From Baylisascaris procyonis (Eukaryota; Nematoda; Chromadorea; Rhabditida; Ascarididae): 64,000 bases of DNA. How positions within the stretch are numbered: the stretch's first letter is position 1; each line of letters begins with the position of its first letter. The position numbers were made by a program, and so were the translations under genes. The notes under the pieces are model-generated. The model was not told where the DNA came from. It saw only the letters and a list, made by a program, of their open reading frames with translations, and did not search any database. The DNA is taken from the NCBI GenBank assembly GCA_037389465.1, contig JAZARR010000229.1:781501-845500 (forward strand), in the 5' to 3' direction. Of the stretch, positions 31,852 through 45,500 are shown piece by piece.

Positions 31852-34104
31852 TTACACCTTGCACTTAATTTGTCAGCACAATGAGCTGATCGTTCAAGAT
31901 TCGGTGGTTATGTCGTCAAAGTTGCTGCCGTTGCTATAATGTATCAGCACGAAATGGCCAGTGTTTATAACGCTGAAATCATCGACTTTGGGGGTATCAA
32001 AGAATTCGTCATTAAAAACGAGACGACGTGAATGAAACAAAGCCTGAAGTACGTGGAAGTGCTTTTGAAGCAATGCACTGCCTGAAGGCTAATGGAGTTG
32101 CTGTGATCTCCATAAGTCACAAGGAATATTTATCGGAAATACTTTCATATCCGTGAAGAGGAATTGGTTATAAACAAACTAAATTGTATATATATAAGAT
32201 TTCTCCCATGGACGCTCCAGCGAGGGCTGCGCACTGTGACGGATGATTACTACTCTCACATGAACCAAGGTGGCCTCGTCTGGTCATCTTTCCTGCATGA
32301 TGAAACTGCCTTCATCCTTACGATGATGAAGGCGGTTTCGCCTCGCCTCCCCTTCCACCTACTTTATCTTACGGACTCAGGCTTTAACGTTGGTTTAGTG
32401 CATTGGTTCCGCATCTGGAGTCGAAGAAACCTCAGCTCTGAATGGATTTTTCCGAAGCAGAAAAACTAGTATCATATGACCTAGCGCATTGCCAGCAGCA
32501 TGATCCGCTCCATCCATTCGATCCGAATTGGAAAATGACGCCTCACACAACAAAAGTCATGGAACGTCTCCCCGACAACGTAGAAAATATGCTGCTCGAT
32601 GAGTGAACCGGTGAAACCTAGTCGCAGAGGTTGTTGGAATCATCTGCGACATTCATTTTGAGAATTGTGATGCTGAAAAATTATCTGTAGCTGTTTCTAT
32701 CGTTGCGTGCTCAGGAACTTAACTCGAACGATTCTCATCTCAACTCATAATCCCCATAGTCGAATTATTTTACCTAAGCCGAACTCCCCAAAACACCCTG
32801 AGAATTACTTTATATGTTCGAGCGCAACCAAACAAATTTTCATGTGCCTATTATAAGTTGATACAAATCTGAACAGAAGAGAGCAACATTCATGCCAACC
32901 GCTATCAGCAGTATAGCTGCGAGTACTGTCAAGCAACGCAACAGTGTGGAGCATCGCTCAGCTCGAAATTTATAGTCATGAAGCGAGGAGGTCTAGAAGG
33001 AAATGCAGCTGTGCTATCGTTACTATGGTCAGTCACTTCGTCTGTTGAGCACCAATATATGAAGTGGTTTGCAAGATGAGCTCGAGTTATGAGACCTTTC
33101 TCATCAAATGAAACCAAAATACTGAAGGAGACAATGCAGATGGTAGCATGCAGGAGCACAGAGCAAATGAATGAAGTCATACATACAGCTGAATTATTTG
33201 ATGTCATAGGTATGCTTTGAAAATGGAATAGGGCAAAGTGATGTGTAAAACAACTATATAAAATGTTTATTAGTTACTTTTTCTTCTACAATCGACTGTG
33301 TAAGCAGTAGCTGATGATCCACTAGGCTCGGCCTTGCAAAATTTTCTCATCACTAATTGGTTAGTCGACGAGAACAAGTTTTTACAAGATGGAATTGAAA
33401 TTTCAGCAGAAAACAGCCAGGAACGGTCCTAGTTCAGTAGGCCTGCTTGGCATTTCAAGCAAGCAATAATCAAGTCGCCAAAAGTGTTCAGACCAATGGC
33501 TCCAAAACTGTTCAAACGGTTTCACTGTTAAGCTATAATAGCAATAGGAAAAGAAACGAATCTACGGAATTGTTGAGTCGCATGGCCGACGAATACAGTC
33601 ATGTAACCAGAATTTATTGTCGTTGTGTGCAAACAGTTTGCGGCATCTAAGCAATCTTAGGTCGCAGTCACGCATGCTTTCACCCACACAACGACTCTCA
33701 GCGATCTTTGCACAGCAAAACGATCGTATGGAAGCGAGGGCTTCATTTACTTTTCCAAACAACATGTACGGAAATTATTTGGTCATCGGCAATACAGTTG
33801 GCACTGTTTAAAAACATTATAGAGTGGTCCTCACAAACAGACATGGAGCTCAAACTAGAGATCGTACATGGCAAACCTAGCAGTTCTAATTAGCTAGCAT
33901 CTTTCACATTCTTTAATAACGAAATGAAAATAACAAACAAATTGAAGCTGAGATTTGTAGTTGGCGGTTTTATTCCCAGAAAACATTGTCACCTTTGCAG
34001 ATTTCGTTTGCCGCCATTGACCGAACGAAGAACAGGCTAAGAAGAGAACTTGGCACCTACAGCAGACACTATCAGATACGGGGAGCGATTATAAATACAC
34101 AATT

Positions 34105-34548
34105 TTATCGGTGATTTGTACAATGAAGGTCAAGTAACAAAGCGGACGATGCTTCTAAATAACCGTACGATAGTTGCAGAAGATTATCCCTTATTGAAAA
34201 GAACAGTGTCACTGTGAAAAAGCTGGAGAAATTGAGGGCTGCTGCCATTGTTGTTTTATCGAAGTCAACCTGCGCCGATACAGCAACTGCCTCAGAATGT
34301 CGTAAAGTGGTCGAATAGCAAGAATAAGGTTGCTCGTTGATTACAATAGCCTCTATCTCCTTATCAGAAATTTCGAGAAATTCAATGATAAGGGCTACCG
34401 CAACACGAAAGAAGAGAGGGCGTCTCAGCTGATTATTATACAAAACAGAAAACGTTGATGATCGTCTCACTATTCTCAAGCAGTACCTGGCTACGTTCTC
34501 AGCACCAAATATCTTTTTTATTGAAAGAAAATCTTTCACTGGCAACAA
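34105..34548 (-). CDS. Long open frame of unknown status (147 aa)
   Basis: The longest minus-strand frame outside the SUSD2-like gene. It has mixed hydrophobic and charged sequence (FRVAVALIIEFLEISDKEIE, AVAVSAQVDFDKTTMAAA) and no recognised motif, signal peptide or neighbouring splice pattern. In this AT-rich DNA a frame this long could still be chance. Confidence 0.15.
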   Translation of the reverse strand: MLPVKDFLSIKKIFGAENVARYCLRIVRRSSTFSVLYNNQLRRPLFFRVAVALIIEFLEISDKEIEAIVINEQPYSCYSTTLRHSEAVAVSAQVDFDKTTMAAALNFSSFFTVTLFFSIRDNLLQLSYGYLEASSALLLDLHCTNHR

Positions 34549-35617
34549 AATGAATTAATTTCGGAGGGGCTTAATATTTTCACAAGAAATTCATCACAGG
34601 CAATAGCACAGTGATTAACAGCTGGTAGTGTGTTGTTTTTACAGAAAATAGTACCAAAGTTCTTTTTTTACTTTTTTATGATAAGAACAGTGGATGAGGT
34701 TATTGTGGGTTTTCTTAGGAAATTTGCTAGATTATTTTGTAGCCTTGCAAGTTTCAGAGCAGAAACAAATTTTCAAAAATATAATAATCATTCAACGAAT
34801 TAATAATAAAGATTCAACGAACTATATTGTCTCCGTATATATTTTAAAATGTCATACTGCATGAAAGCAGTTTTTTCGATGAGTTTTAATCCCTCAAAAT
34901 TATAATTTATTCGAAATAGGTACTTTGCTCTTATAAGGTGTTTCGAACGGTTTGGAATAATAAGAAGTAGCTCAATGTAAAAAGTGGTGGATGAGTGCAG
35001 GTGGCAGGTGAGTACAGCGTGCGGTAGCTAGATGACTAGGTGGGTGAAACATTTGCTTTCGTTCACATTGAGGAAGTTGTATTGCGGGTCGCGGTTCAGT
35101 TATGTGTACCGAGTGACTCGTCAAACTCAAGCACAAACGGCAGTCATAAACCATAGTGACACTCACGATACGATCTTTTCAAATTGTCCCAACATAACAT
35201 AGCCAAACAGAACAAAGATAAGGGCGACTACTTTCAGAAATACTATTATAAAGCAACAATGAGTGAAGTAAGAGGCATTGCCAAGAAAAGAACACAGTAT
35301 TGTTGTTAACGCATATCCTAATAAGCATCTTATCTAATGTGAATCAACTGGTTTTTGATCAGCACGAGTTGGAACTACGAGTTTCCACTTATACCTAGAT
35401 TATTTTCGAACAAAAATATTGGAAATTTTTGGAGGTTTCTGGCAATTCGAAAAAGAAATTCAGTAAAACCTGGGGTTGTCATGAGTGCATAAAAGATACG
35501 TGCGTATTACTCTATTTTTATCGTTTTCTAACATAAAATATGTATAAATCTACTACAAGAAATCGAAATTTGACCACTGCCCTATAGTATGTCATCTCTT
35601 GGGATCACTCATCCATC

Positions 35618-35700
35618 ACATCAATCACTTATATGTAGCACTACCACATATAAATGACTAATGTAATGATGTAATGTCACTTACATATGTGGCATTACTT
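35618..35700. repeat. Cluster of ACTTATATG/CACATATAA inverted motifs
   Basis: Several imperfect copies and complements of CACATATAAATG and CACTTACATATGTGG within 80 bases, able to fold into nested hairpins. Could be a remnant of a small inverted-repeat element. Confidence 0.4.
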
Positions 35701-36118
35701 ACAATATTGTCATCAATATGAATAGTATTTTGTATGCCATAATTGATTTTGGAACGATTCATTCATTGCGTATAAGGTAAGCTGACATGAAAAATTATTT
35801 CGATTAAATTAGACTACCAGAAAGCAATCATATTGGTGGTTCGTCACTATCAATGTTATACATTTAGTGAAGTTGACTTTCTTTTTTTATTTCATCACTT
35901 CACTTTTGATGTTTACTAATTAGGAGCACGTATAACATCGCCAATGTTTCCCATCATACAAGAAAACTGAAAAAAGAGATTATGTAGCTCGTAAAAACAC
36001 AACGTTAACTAGCATACTGATAAGCAAAGTACAGCAGTGCTAACGCAACTTCTTTCCCTCACAATTTTCTAAAGAACATTTTCTTTCTTCTAGTTTATTT
36101 CGTTGTAAGAAGAGAGTG

Positions 36119-36223
<105 letters not shown>

Positions 36224-36521
36224 GCCATACTGTAGCTAAAGTGTGCGTTTTCTATATTTCTTGCACAAAACTAGGCAGCCATGGCGACTTTTGAACAACG
36301 GAACTCAGTTTATGTTTGACTTTGAAAAATGACCTCATTCCAGATTCAGAAATAATTACTTAAGATAAATATGATCTTCGAAGATATCTTTCTCAAAATC
36401 AGCAGAAAATAAAATAAGAGGGAAATTTCTACAGATTAATGCATAGAAATAGCACCGCATTTGGGAACAATGCTCGTTAGATAATGTTTGCTCACCTCTG
36501 CAGCTGGATTATCTCGTCTGA

Positions 36522-36716
36522 ATGGCTCACTCGAAAATAGAGGATACAGGCGGTCTGAGGACACGAGACACAGACTGCTGCTACCTGTCACAGCATTGCC
36601 GTCCGCAAACAATCTACTATGTAATCGATATTCACCGCCCCAACGCTGAGGTCTATGCGCACTTGCAAAGGCAGTCTTGTAAGGAATTCATGAAGGACTG
36701 CAAAGCTCCACCATAA
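36522..36716 (+). CDS. Candidate Cys-rich small frame (64 aa)
   Basis: The frame contains DTDCCYLSQHCRPQTIYY and RQSCKEFMKDC, five Cys residues in 45 positions, 18 bases after a good acceptor (CACCTCTGCAG). It lacks a signal peptide and has an in-frame stop directly upstream. The base mix is less AT-rich than its surroundings. Could be one exon of a secreted Cys-rich protein or a decayed one. Confidence 0.25.
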   Translation: MAHSKIEDTGGLRTRDTDCCYLSQHCRPQTIYYVIDIHRPNAEVYAHLQRQSCKEFMKDCKAPP

Positions 36717-39700
36717 TTACTGAACTACTCTTAAAGGAAACAGTGATACTCAGGTTCGTAAAGGGATTTTCGAATAAAAGAGGCAGTTATTTCGCCGAGG
36801 ACCGAAAATCTGGATGGCAGAAAAAATTTAGGCCTTAAATGTTTTCGAAATTGTACTGGAATAAAAATAGAATTTTTTGTTGCACATAGATTATTTGTGC
36901 TTATCTGGTGAGAGAAGAAAAATTCAACTGAAAAAAAAAATCCATAAAAGCCGTCCGTGCTAGATATAAAGGGAACTTTCGCAAATAGGGAAGCCTCGAG
37001 GCGAATATGAGGCTATCTGTTCCGTACAACTTTACACCGGTAGTGAACAGTGCTTAGAATACTTCCTTAGGGACGGATAGCACTGTGCTGGAACAACCTG
37101 TATATTGATCATAGCAGCTGAATTTACATTCCCACGTTGGGAAATAGACAACATTCAGGGAGTGCCACTGAATTAATGCCTTGGTCTTGCAGAATCAACA
37201 ACTGTCTCTGCTTCCTTCGTGTATCTCATTCTTTTCGTTTGTCTCTCTCACGTCAAACATTCCTCGATTTTGGTCTGCTACGGCCTTTGAACATCTTCTT
37301 TTCAACCATTCAACCAGGCCTAACTGCGAACATCTGTTGCCACGAGCCTCATTCCTTCTGCATGTAAATGGAGATACTGCCTCCTTGCTGAAGACGCCGA
37401 ACAATCCCCTCAATCTCGAAAAATATATTACTATAAACCACGAATATGCTCACCATGAGTTTTTTGGCGGCTGCTATAAATCACAGCTTATATACATTTC
37501 TATCCATATGTTGACTTATTCGAATATTTCGGTCAATCGTAATATAACCAAAGCCTTATCGTCTACCTAATTATCGAGAAGAACGATAGGTTAGCCATAA
37601 CAAAACGCAAGATGGTACTCGTAGTGAAACTGAACAGCGCCACATCGATAGTGAGGTAACAAAAGGGGATCTTCAGGTGCTTCATTCTACGAAACCGGAC
37701 TTCGAGCAAAGCGCTTTAAACGTTCAAATTTTCATACTCATAAAACGCGATGAGATCAGAGAGGATTAAAGATGTGTTTGCATTTATCTCAACAAACGAA
37801 GTGAGGCAAGCGGGACGCAGCTTAAAAACTCAAAATAAAATGAGCGCCTCTTCAAAGCATATCGAGATCACATCTGAAGCAGCTGACCTCGAAATATCGA
37901 ATCAGCACATATTCACTTCCCGAATACAGCGGATCTTTTGCGCTTAGCGCAGTACATTGAAGCATAATTTTTGAAAACATTTTCATTTATTCAATTGCTC
38001 TCATCAATCATTCCCTCATTGCTCATAGAGTTATAGTGTGCAAATTATAAAGTGATATTGAGAGATTAGAATGTAGGCTCGAGCAAGCGGTAACTGAAGA
38101 GGCGAAATGCCATTACCGCATCGTTTGAGATGTACAAATAAAGACGCCCTGGCATTGTTGACAGCACGCCCACAAAGGTGCTGCAGAGGGAATTTGTTTT
38201 GTTTGCGATTCGCATCAGCATTACTGTTAAACTTGCAAATTTCACAAGAAATTTCAGTTGATGAGCTCGATATGTGTGAACTGCGATGCTGAATCTCACT
38301 TGATAAAAACCTTTCTTGTTCACAGAGGTAAAACAACAAACGCTGTTTGTTTTGTTTTTTTCAAGAACATACCAAATGAGCACATAAATGGGCTGTTAAA
38401 CAACAGAGATGACAAAAACTATAATCTAACAAAACGCTCAATAAAAACCTTTAATATTTGAGAGAATAGGACAAATAGTTAGAAGAGATTGAGACCAAAA
38501 AGAAGAAGCCCGAGAAATCATAATAAAGCGAGTATATGTTTGTAACGATGCGAATCTCATACCAAAAGACATAAAGCGTCCGCCAAAATTGCCGTCGAAA
38601 CATAGATTCCACCATTTTGAGCTGTGTCACACAACTATGTCAAGCGCAAGCACTGACTCATTCGTGTACGATTTCATCGAAAGCTAGCATCGATCAATAG
38701 TGTGCACAATACTGCGCTTGAAAGCCATCAATAACTATGACTTCAGGTGTTCCTATGTTAAATTATCCTGATGAAAGAGTTCGTACTGGTTGTGCTGTTA
38801 AGATTTCAGTGTCACGCGAATTGATACTTCTTTGAATTCCGCGTTCTACATCTTTCGAATTCATAAAAGTCGCCGATCCCGATCCCTTACTTAATGCATG
38901 AAGGGTAATATCAATCAATTCCGACTAAGTCCCGCTGAAAGGAACCATTGGTGCATTTATCGCTTTACGTTTGTTCTGGCGTTCTGTTCTCAAAGCAGCC
39001 GCCGAGGTGAAAATAAAAGCTGGAGTAAGAAGGGAGAGTTGGAAATTTAAAAAATACCCAAAGAGAGCCAATCATTTGAGCCTGTTTTGCAAAGAGCCCG
39101 TTGTTTTGGAAAAAGCACGGCATAAAACTTAGAACTCTGAGGGTGAAGCTCGAGGACAACATAGATTCAACAGGCATCCAGGCAACAACAAAAGAGAAGC
39201 ACCTTTACATCACTTCACGGCACTCCCGTCCCAGCATCCGGCCGTATTAATGACAGCGAATAAATCAGCACGAGCGGCATGCTCAAAAATATGCATCGTC
39301 GGAACAGCAAGGGAGGGATGTTTCAGCGTGCAAAAAAAGTGAATTCGATGTGATCCCCTACGAAGAATCAACGACTTTGGCATAAACCAACACTACGGCC
39401 TTCTCAGTATGACCCCTCGGTAGCGTTACTTTCAGCATGGTACTCAGAAGATTTTTGTGTGCTGGGTCGCCAATATTTAAAAATTCGTACGGATTAAGAA
39501 ATATATCGAAGTAGGTTATTTTGATTCGTTGCAACGTACGAGCTGTGATTGACTGCCAGTAGCCGTTCACACCTCTTTGAGACTTAACAATGACTTCAGG
39601 CAAACAACTAAACGAACAACTTCATTAATAGTCTGAAGGAAGAGTGTTGTAAGGATGCTGTCCATTTTTGTAACGTGATGGCGTAGGAATGACAACAATG

Positions 39701-39854
39701 ACATTATTAAGGTAATATCAAGAACAAACATTTCTAAGTTATCAGGTTTCGACAAAATGCACAACGGGATGTTCCATATAAGTTAGCGGACCGCCATTCT
39801 CAAACTCTCGCCTCATTCCAATGCCATAATACGGGAAGAAAACTTATCTGCAAT
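36717..39854. other. No gene recognised
   Basis: Short frames only. No repeat or exon pattern that I can support before the retroelement fragment begins. Confidence 0.5.
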
Positions 39855-40402
39855 GTGAGAGGAGATAAAGGTTATACCACTTTGAAGGAAAAGGATCTCT
39901 GTACCCCTGTTAACTATCGACAGGCCAGTTTGTTTTCTTCGATTTCAAAACCGTTCGGAGAGTGCATAAATGGCCAGATGTGGGAAATAATAAAGCGGAG
40001 GCATCCAAACAATCACCAGGCATTGCGCAAGCATCATTCCTTAACTATCAGAAAACTTATGATACCGCGAATCGGAGCCTTTTTCACGGAAGCTTATTGA
40101 AGACATCATCCGAAGAGAGTGATGAATGAATGACACTCATTGCAAGCAAAATCATTGATGAACGCTGTGTCAAAACAGACTTATCACAAGAAGCCGTTCT
40201 CTCCTACTTTCTTCGTCCTTTGTTACCTAAATTTCTTAGTACGAATGGTCAAATACTCATGTTTGTCAACGATGTCTAACTCTCATACAGTGTTTCTCGA
40301 CAGCAAGAGAAATTAGTGGACGCAAAAGTAAATGATGACTTTGGAGTAACTATTTGATAATTTGGATGGAAGTTCTTGCAGCTAAACCCCAAAAGGGCAA
40401 TG
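39855..40402 (+). mobile_element. Decayed non-LTR retrotransposon, reverse transcriptase fragment
   Basis: One frame reads PVNYRQASLFSSISKPFGEC then INGQMW and ALRKHHS, the early RT blocks of CR1/Jockey-type elements (N-Y-R-P-x-S-L-x-S-x-x-S-K; F-R-x-x-H-S). After a frameshift, 40195-40402 reads AVLSYFLRPLLPKFLS, ILMFVNDV and FLQLNPKRAM, matching the G-S-V-L-S-P, F-A-D-D and L-N-x-x-K blocks. The catalytic FADD has become FVND, with stops and at least one frame change, so it is dead. Flanks at 39200-39850 and 40400-41690 may hold more of it but are too eroded to call. Confidence 0.7.
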
Positions 40403-41488
40403 TAAAAAGACATTGAAAAGAAGCCCTGATTCAACGTTTTGAATCTATCGATACAGCAATCAAAATGCAATCCTCCATAAGAAAACTGGCTTTATTTCTA
40501 TTCAAAGCTCTCCTTTTGTCACAAGAAAAATCTCTCAAAAACGCTTCATCGTTTGAATACCGCACCTGAGCTACAAGAAATTTCTTAACTCCAAAACGGA
40601 GAAAACTGCTTTTTAGTACTCGTGTTTTACCACAAGTAGCATTGTTCCTGACAGTGACGATGACAGAAAGCAAAAAAGAGCTCACGATGCTCCAAAAAGC
40701 AACCAACGATTGCATCTAAGGCGATCAGTGATAGAAGGAAGTGCGAGCAGCAGTACTGCTAAATAGGCATTGTTGGATCGGCCTATATTCAATTAACTAC
40801 TTTTGTAAGGTAAGCGAGCGACAGAAAATTAAGTGCTTCTCTGGATGTTTCATTGAAATCCATTCACATTTTGTACTAGGTGGGGAAATTAGATGTGCAA
40901 AACGTACAAAACCGCTAGAGGCCAGATGACATTTCGATATCATGCTGCTGTTCAACTTCTAAGCGTCGCCATGCTTCTATGTCGAGGACATCGCCAGGCG
41001 CTAAGCGTGATGAGATAATGAACCAGCCTCTATCCTTTTAACTAGCCTAGTTGGAGCAAAAACACTTCCCTGCTTGTAGCTCTTGGCGAAACAAATCAAA
41101 AAAGAGGAAATGAGAGGGGAAATAGGCAAATCATTTGAAGACATGAGTAGAAGGTTTGCCAATCATTGGAATTGATGAGATTATTCCGCCTCCAGATGCC
41201 TGCAGCATAGAATACAGTGAAAAGCCAGTTAGTTGCATGTGCACGATAGACCGTCATGAGTAAGCACTGTTGGCAAAATAATTCTTTCGAGACCGCGAGT
41301 AAACAGATTGTTTGCTCTTAACGTATAAGGAATCAACATAGTGGCGTCCGCTGCTTCCATCACTGAGTTTAAAGAACATCGCTGCGCTATCTATACGGAA
41401 AGCAGCAGAGAGCATTGAGCTGTTACCAACTTTATGCGGAATTTGCTGTCCTTCAAAACTCTCCTGATGGAAGTATATTCAATGGTAT

Positions 41489-41683
41489 ATGGTAAATTGT
41501 AACCCTGTCCCATGGCACGTGGCCTTAGGCCACGCAAAAAAAGACACGGATTCCTCTTTTACGCGACGAAGTCCACGACTTCCCCTAGCGGATATTCGAG
41601 ATGGTGTTGTGAACACTATCGTAAAACATTCAGCTGCACTGCAGACCGATTTTAGAACATTGGTGACCTCGTTTGATGGCTGA
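41489..41683 (+). pseudogene. Possible 3' remnant of the same retroelement
   Basis: 64 codons of open frame with TRRSPRLPLADIRDGVVNTI, faintly like the C-terminal 'R-x-P-R-x-x-x-x-R' tail found after the RT of CR1/Jockey elements, 1.1 kb downstream of the RT fragment. Weak resemblance only. Confidence 0.25.
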
Positions 41684-42042
41684 CTCGAAACTCATAGAAC
41701 ATATATAAGAACATAATACTCATGTAGCGCTTTACAAAGCGTTTTTGAGTCACATTCACCGGACTGTGATGTTCGACTAATGATTTTTAATCACGAAACC
41801 TTCTTTAGAATAGTGCCAATTGAACGTTGACGTAGACCTTTTTGTGTGACGTTCATTCACATGTCTTGCTATTCTTAGAATAATATACTCTCCATAAGTT
41901 GATTGTAAATTTCATTTTATTCGATCTGTGGCATCTGTTTGTGGCAAGTAACCATACGATCAAAGAGTTCGTACACAAAAAAATTGTGTTTCCAAAGTTC
42001 TTTTAATTCAATTTTTGCATCAAATCCAGCGGAAAAAATTTC

Positions 42043-42044
42043 AG
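42043..42044 (+). promoter_or_regulatory. Acceptor-like site before the candidate secreted gene
   Basis: AAAAAATTTCAG 20 bases upstream of the ATG at 42064 would suit spliced-leader addition. Its value depends entirely on that frame being real. Confidence 0.25.
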
Positions 42045-42063
42045 AGTTCGCAGTGACACCAAT

Positions 42064-42384
42064 ATGCGTGGCGCACATGCCCTCTATACTGTTGTCCTAA
42101 TTTGTCAGACGCTCCAACAAATTTGTATCTGCAAAACGCATTATGACAGGGTCGTTTTTGCAAACAAATCCAATATTATATCTGGTAATTTCAACGTGAG
42201 GACTGCTGAGGATGCACTTCCGGGGAGACTGATCGCTTATACTATCTTCTACGTTGATTTATTAAACTTGAAAGAAGTCGCAGATACTAAAGCCTGGCGA
42301 AAAGCTTGTGCGGATCGTAAATTAAATGGATTTTCTCTTTTCACCGGTAGAAAAATGTATGAACGGTCGCAAGAATCAGAATGA
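42064..42384 (+). CDS. Candidate small secreted protein (106 aa), unrecognised
   Basis: An uninterrupted frame starts MRGAHALYTVVLICQTLQQI, a signal-peptide-like N-terminus with a hydrophobic core and Cys, followed by a hydrophilic body with one N-K-S glycosylation-type site and a single later Cys (KACADRK). The ATG lies 20 bases after an acceptor-like AATTTCAG (ends 42044), the usual nematode trans-splice spacing. Internal donor-like sites (ATCTG/GTAATT at 42184) mean it may be the first exon of a longer gene. It lies beside retroelement debris. No family recognised; could be a chance frame. Confidence 0.35.
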   Translation: MRGAHALYTVVLICQTLQQICICKTHYDRVVFANKSNIISGNFNVRTAEDALPGRLIAYTIFYVDLLNLKEVADTKAWRKACADRKLNGFSLFTGRKMYERSQESE

Positions 42385-42573
42385 AATAACATGCTAATAA
42401 GCAAACTTTATTGTCAGGTAGTCGACCATGAAACTGCTGAACAGTTGGATGGTATGAAAAAGCACACATCGTGCCAATCTCTCCGATGCGCTTCTTCATT
42501 TTATAGCTGGCCCGAGTGGCACCGAATCCTGTCCAATGCGTTGAAAATTGTGTGCCAATTTGGAGCCCCTTGA

Positions 42574-45500
42574 ATTATATGAAGTGCCTAGCGATTTTGA
42601 TTAAGTTAAAGGCTAGTTTGAGAAGCCACCTCTGTCATGCATCATGCCCATCGAGCCTTGTAATTGTGATTTTAGCGGTTTAGAGCTGAAGTTGCTAAAC
42701 ACATAGACATGCATACACATGTGCAAGCTCATCGTTGGCATAAGAGAATTAACAAAGCAAATTTGAGAGCCCATAAGAGTGGATATTTCACACGATTTAC
42801 TCGGAGAAGTGGATCATGATGTAGAATTCGAGCATGTTTGATTGGTTGCGCAATAATGAACATTTCCGTGAAGAATTTCATGTACGAGGTCTTTCAAAGC
42901 TCTCAGTGAAAAGGAACGAAATTTTCGCATTCGAATTTTTCAAAATTTGCTGTTTCCTCGCTCCAAAGACGAAATATTCGAAAGTATATTTTAAAGCTTA
43001 GCCGCAAAAATCAGGTTAATTCGGCTCCTCTGATGACGCCTAATCGCATACTGTTTCGCCTTGGCCGTTGATGTTTCGTACAAGGTGAGTTTTGTCGTGA
43101 TTACTCTGAACTAGCAATTTTTTTTGTTACTCTCGGTTCCGTCGGAACTTGTCGCGAATTATTCTTGGTTGTCCTTCTATCCTCTTCATAATCTCAAACC
43201 TCCACAAGCTTATAACCGTAACGGCCGTCGAAACTTATATGCCATTAAACAACAAGCTCAGACGCCTCGAGTACAGACACATGTTTGGAAGCCGCTTGTC
43301 CGGATACGCATTTGTTATGCACATCGACGCTGCCACTGGATCCTCAATCCATGAGACACATGAACTTCGCCGATGAAAGTTAGTGGACTTGTTCTATTAT
43401 AGTAGGGTGATCGCTGGAGTTCAATTTCGTTTGATCATCTCCACTGTGAGCTTATCGCGCTTAAGAATGCCATGTTTCGATAGGCAAACTCACTCACGTT
43501 GAGCTAGATGTAGGATATGCCCTAGTCACGATCGAGAGTCGTGTAGTTCTTGTACTTGAAGGAATGGTATTCTCTAGCTGTTTCACAAAACCTATGATAA
43601 AACATTTAGATCGCCGTGCGGATATACCCAACATATGAAGATCGTGGAAATGATGGTATTTTTGTTCTCCTTGAAATCAGCCATAATGTGACATTCACGC
43701 CATGGTCATTTGCGCAATCGGGGCAAACTAATGAAGCGCGTTCGATGGTGGCACTTTCTTGATGTGCTATGGAAGGTGTGGGAACTTTGGTGTATGAAAG
43801 TTGTAATGTGAAAAATCATTTTCTAGAATCATAACAGACTGTGACTTCTTTTTTCTATGCGCAAATGTCCCTGAGGTGATGCATTTGTCAGTGATTGGTT
43901 TTAAATGTTGTTCTTAGAAAAAGTGATAAACCAAAAAACAAAAGAATGCGATATTTCGCTTTATATGCACAGTTATCGCGAATACGACTGGTCGGAAAAT
44001 ACAGATGGTAGGATCTCGTCACTCTCTTACTCCAACAAACTCCATCCCTAAACGCGTTCAGAATTCTGCAAACTTTTAGCAGATGACTAAAATATTTCCG
44101 AGAGTCTCTGATACTGACATGAGAGATCCACAAATGAGATATCCTTTCTGCATCTTCAGTAAGTTGGTCATAAGTCTGGAGATCGCATATACCGCTCGAC
44201 GAGCTTCATGCATACATTCTTTTGTCGTTCAAAAGCAAATACAGCAACAAATTTAGCTGTTTTTTCACCCGAGAGCAGAACTGTATGAAAGCATAGCCAT
44301 GATCAGAATGCTCCTCGGATCTCGATGAAACTTTAGAAACTTATGTGTGATCCGTGGAGATGCATAAAACGTCTTTAAGAATGTGTGCTTCGGAGAAAAT
44401 GAACACGGATAATGATCACAGAAGAAAGAATGGGGTGTCTTTATCTTGTTAAAAGTAGCAATTTGGGAAGGAGTACGAATCGCTGAACCCAGTAAACCTC
44501 AATCTTGCAATCTTCCTTGATTCTCGAAATAATGAAATATAAAAACCACCACGGACGGAAATAATGAAATAAATAAAAAAGTCCGGTGTGCGATTCCGAT
44601 CACGCTATGACTGTGTGATGAAAAATCATACGAGGATAATATTATTTGTGCAGTTGGTTTCAAGCCCGATCATCGCTTTAAAATTGCACGAAATCATGTG
44701 CTGGCGGATTTCAAGAACTTGCTTCATCGGTGCTGCACGAGCTGAGCCGATATAAAGCAGCTTTGATGCAACGCACGACTGTTTCATTTTTCCGCTTTTA
44801 CCAAACTCTAGAGAGTTCAAACCTTCAGTGTCTTCGTGGTCAAGATTCAAGCCTTCAATATCTTCGTGGAACCTTTGTAGTTTTCTTTCCAGCTCACACG
44901 GGCGCCCATTTTTTGGACGGTTGCTGACTCCATATACAGAAAGATCGGTATATTAATTTTGAAAAAATATTCTTTCATTTCAATTATGTGTTAACTGTTT
45001 CTCGTGATCGGTGATGAATATCTGAAGTTTAGCTGTTCGGTGCACTTTTGGTCTCGAGTCATGTTTTTTAGTATCATTTGCACCAAGAGCAAGGCTGCTG
45101 TTCTTATCTTAAAATAATTCGAGTCCTATTTTTTCATGAAATGAGGACGCACTGAAATGGTGACGAAATAGCAGTAGTTTCTGATCCCGGTGGAAAAAAA
45201 TATTTTTATGTATTGCCTCCTCGCCTGCTTCACAGGTATAATGAGCTTTATTATTTCTCTTTTTTTTTCATGAAAGCCAGAGACTTAGTTCTCGAGACAG
45301 ATTTGAGTGCGAATGCTTTACTGCTTCACGGACTTCTTGCGCTTGTGACAGGCAGACTTCGGCGTATTAATTTGCTGCTTCATCTCAACATCTCAATGAT
45401 AAGCGATCAAATGAACAGAGCAAGGAATTATTTCGTAATACGGTGGTATTACACAACTTCTACTAGACACTTATGTTTTGCACTCATAGCAAAGCTTACT

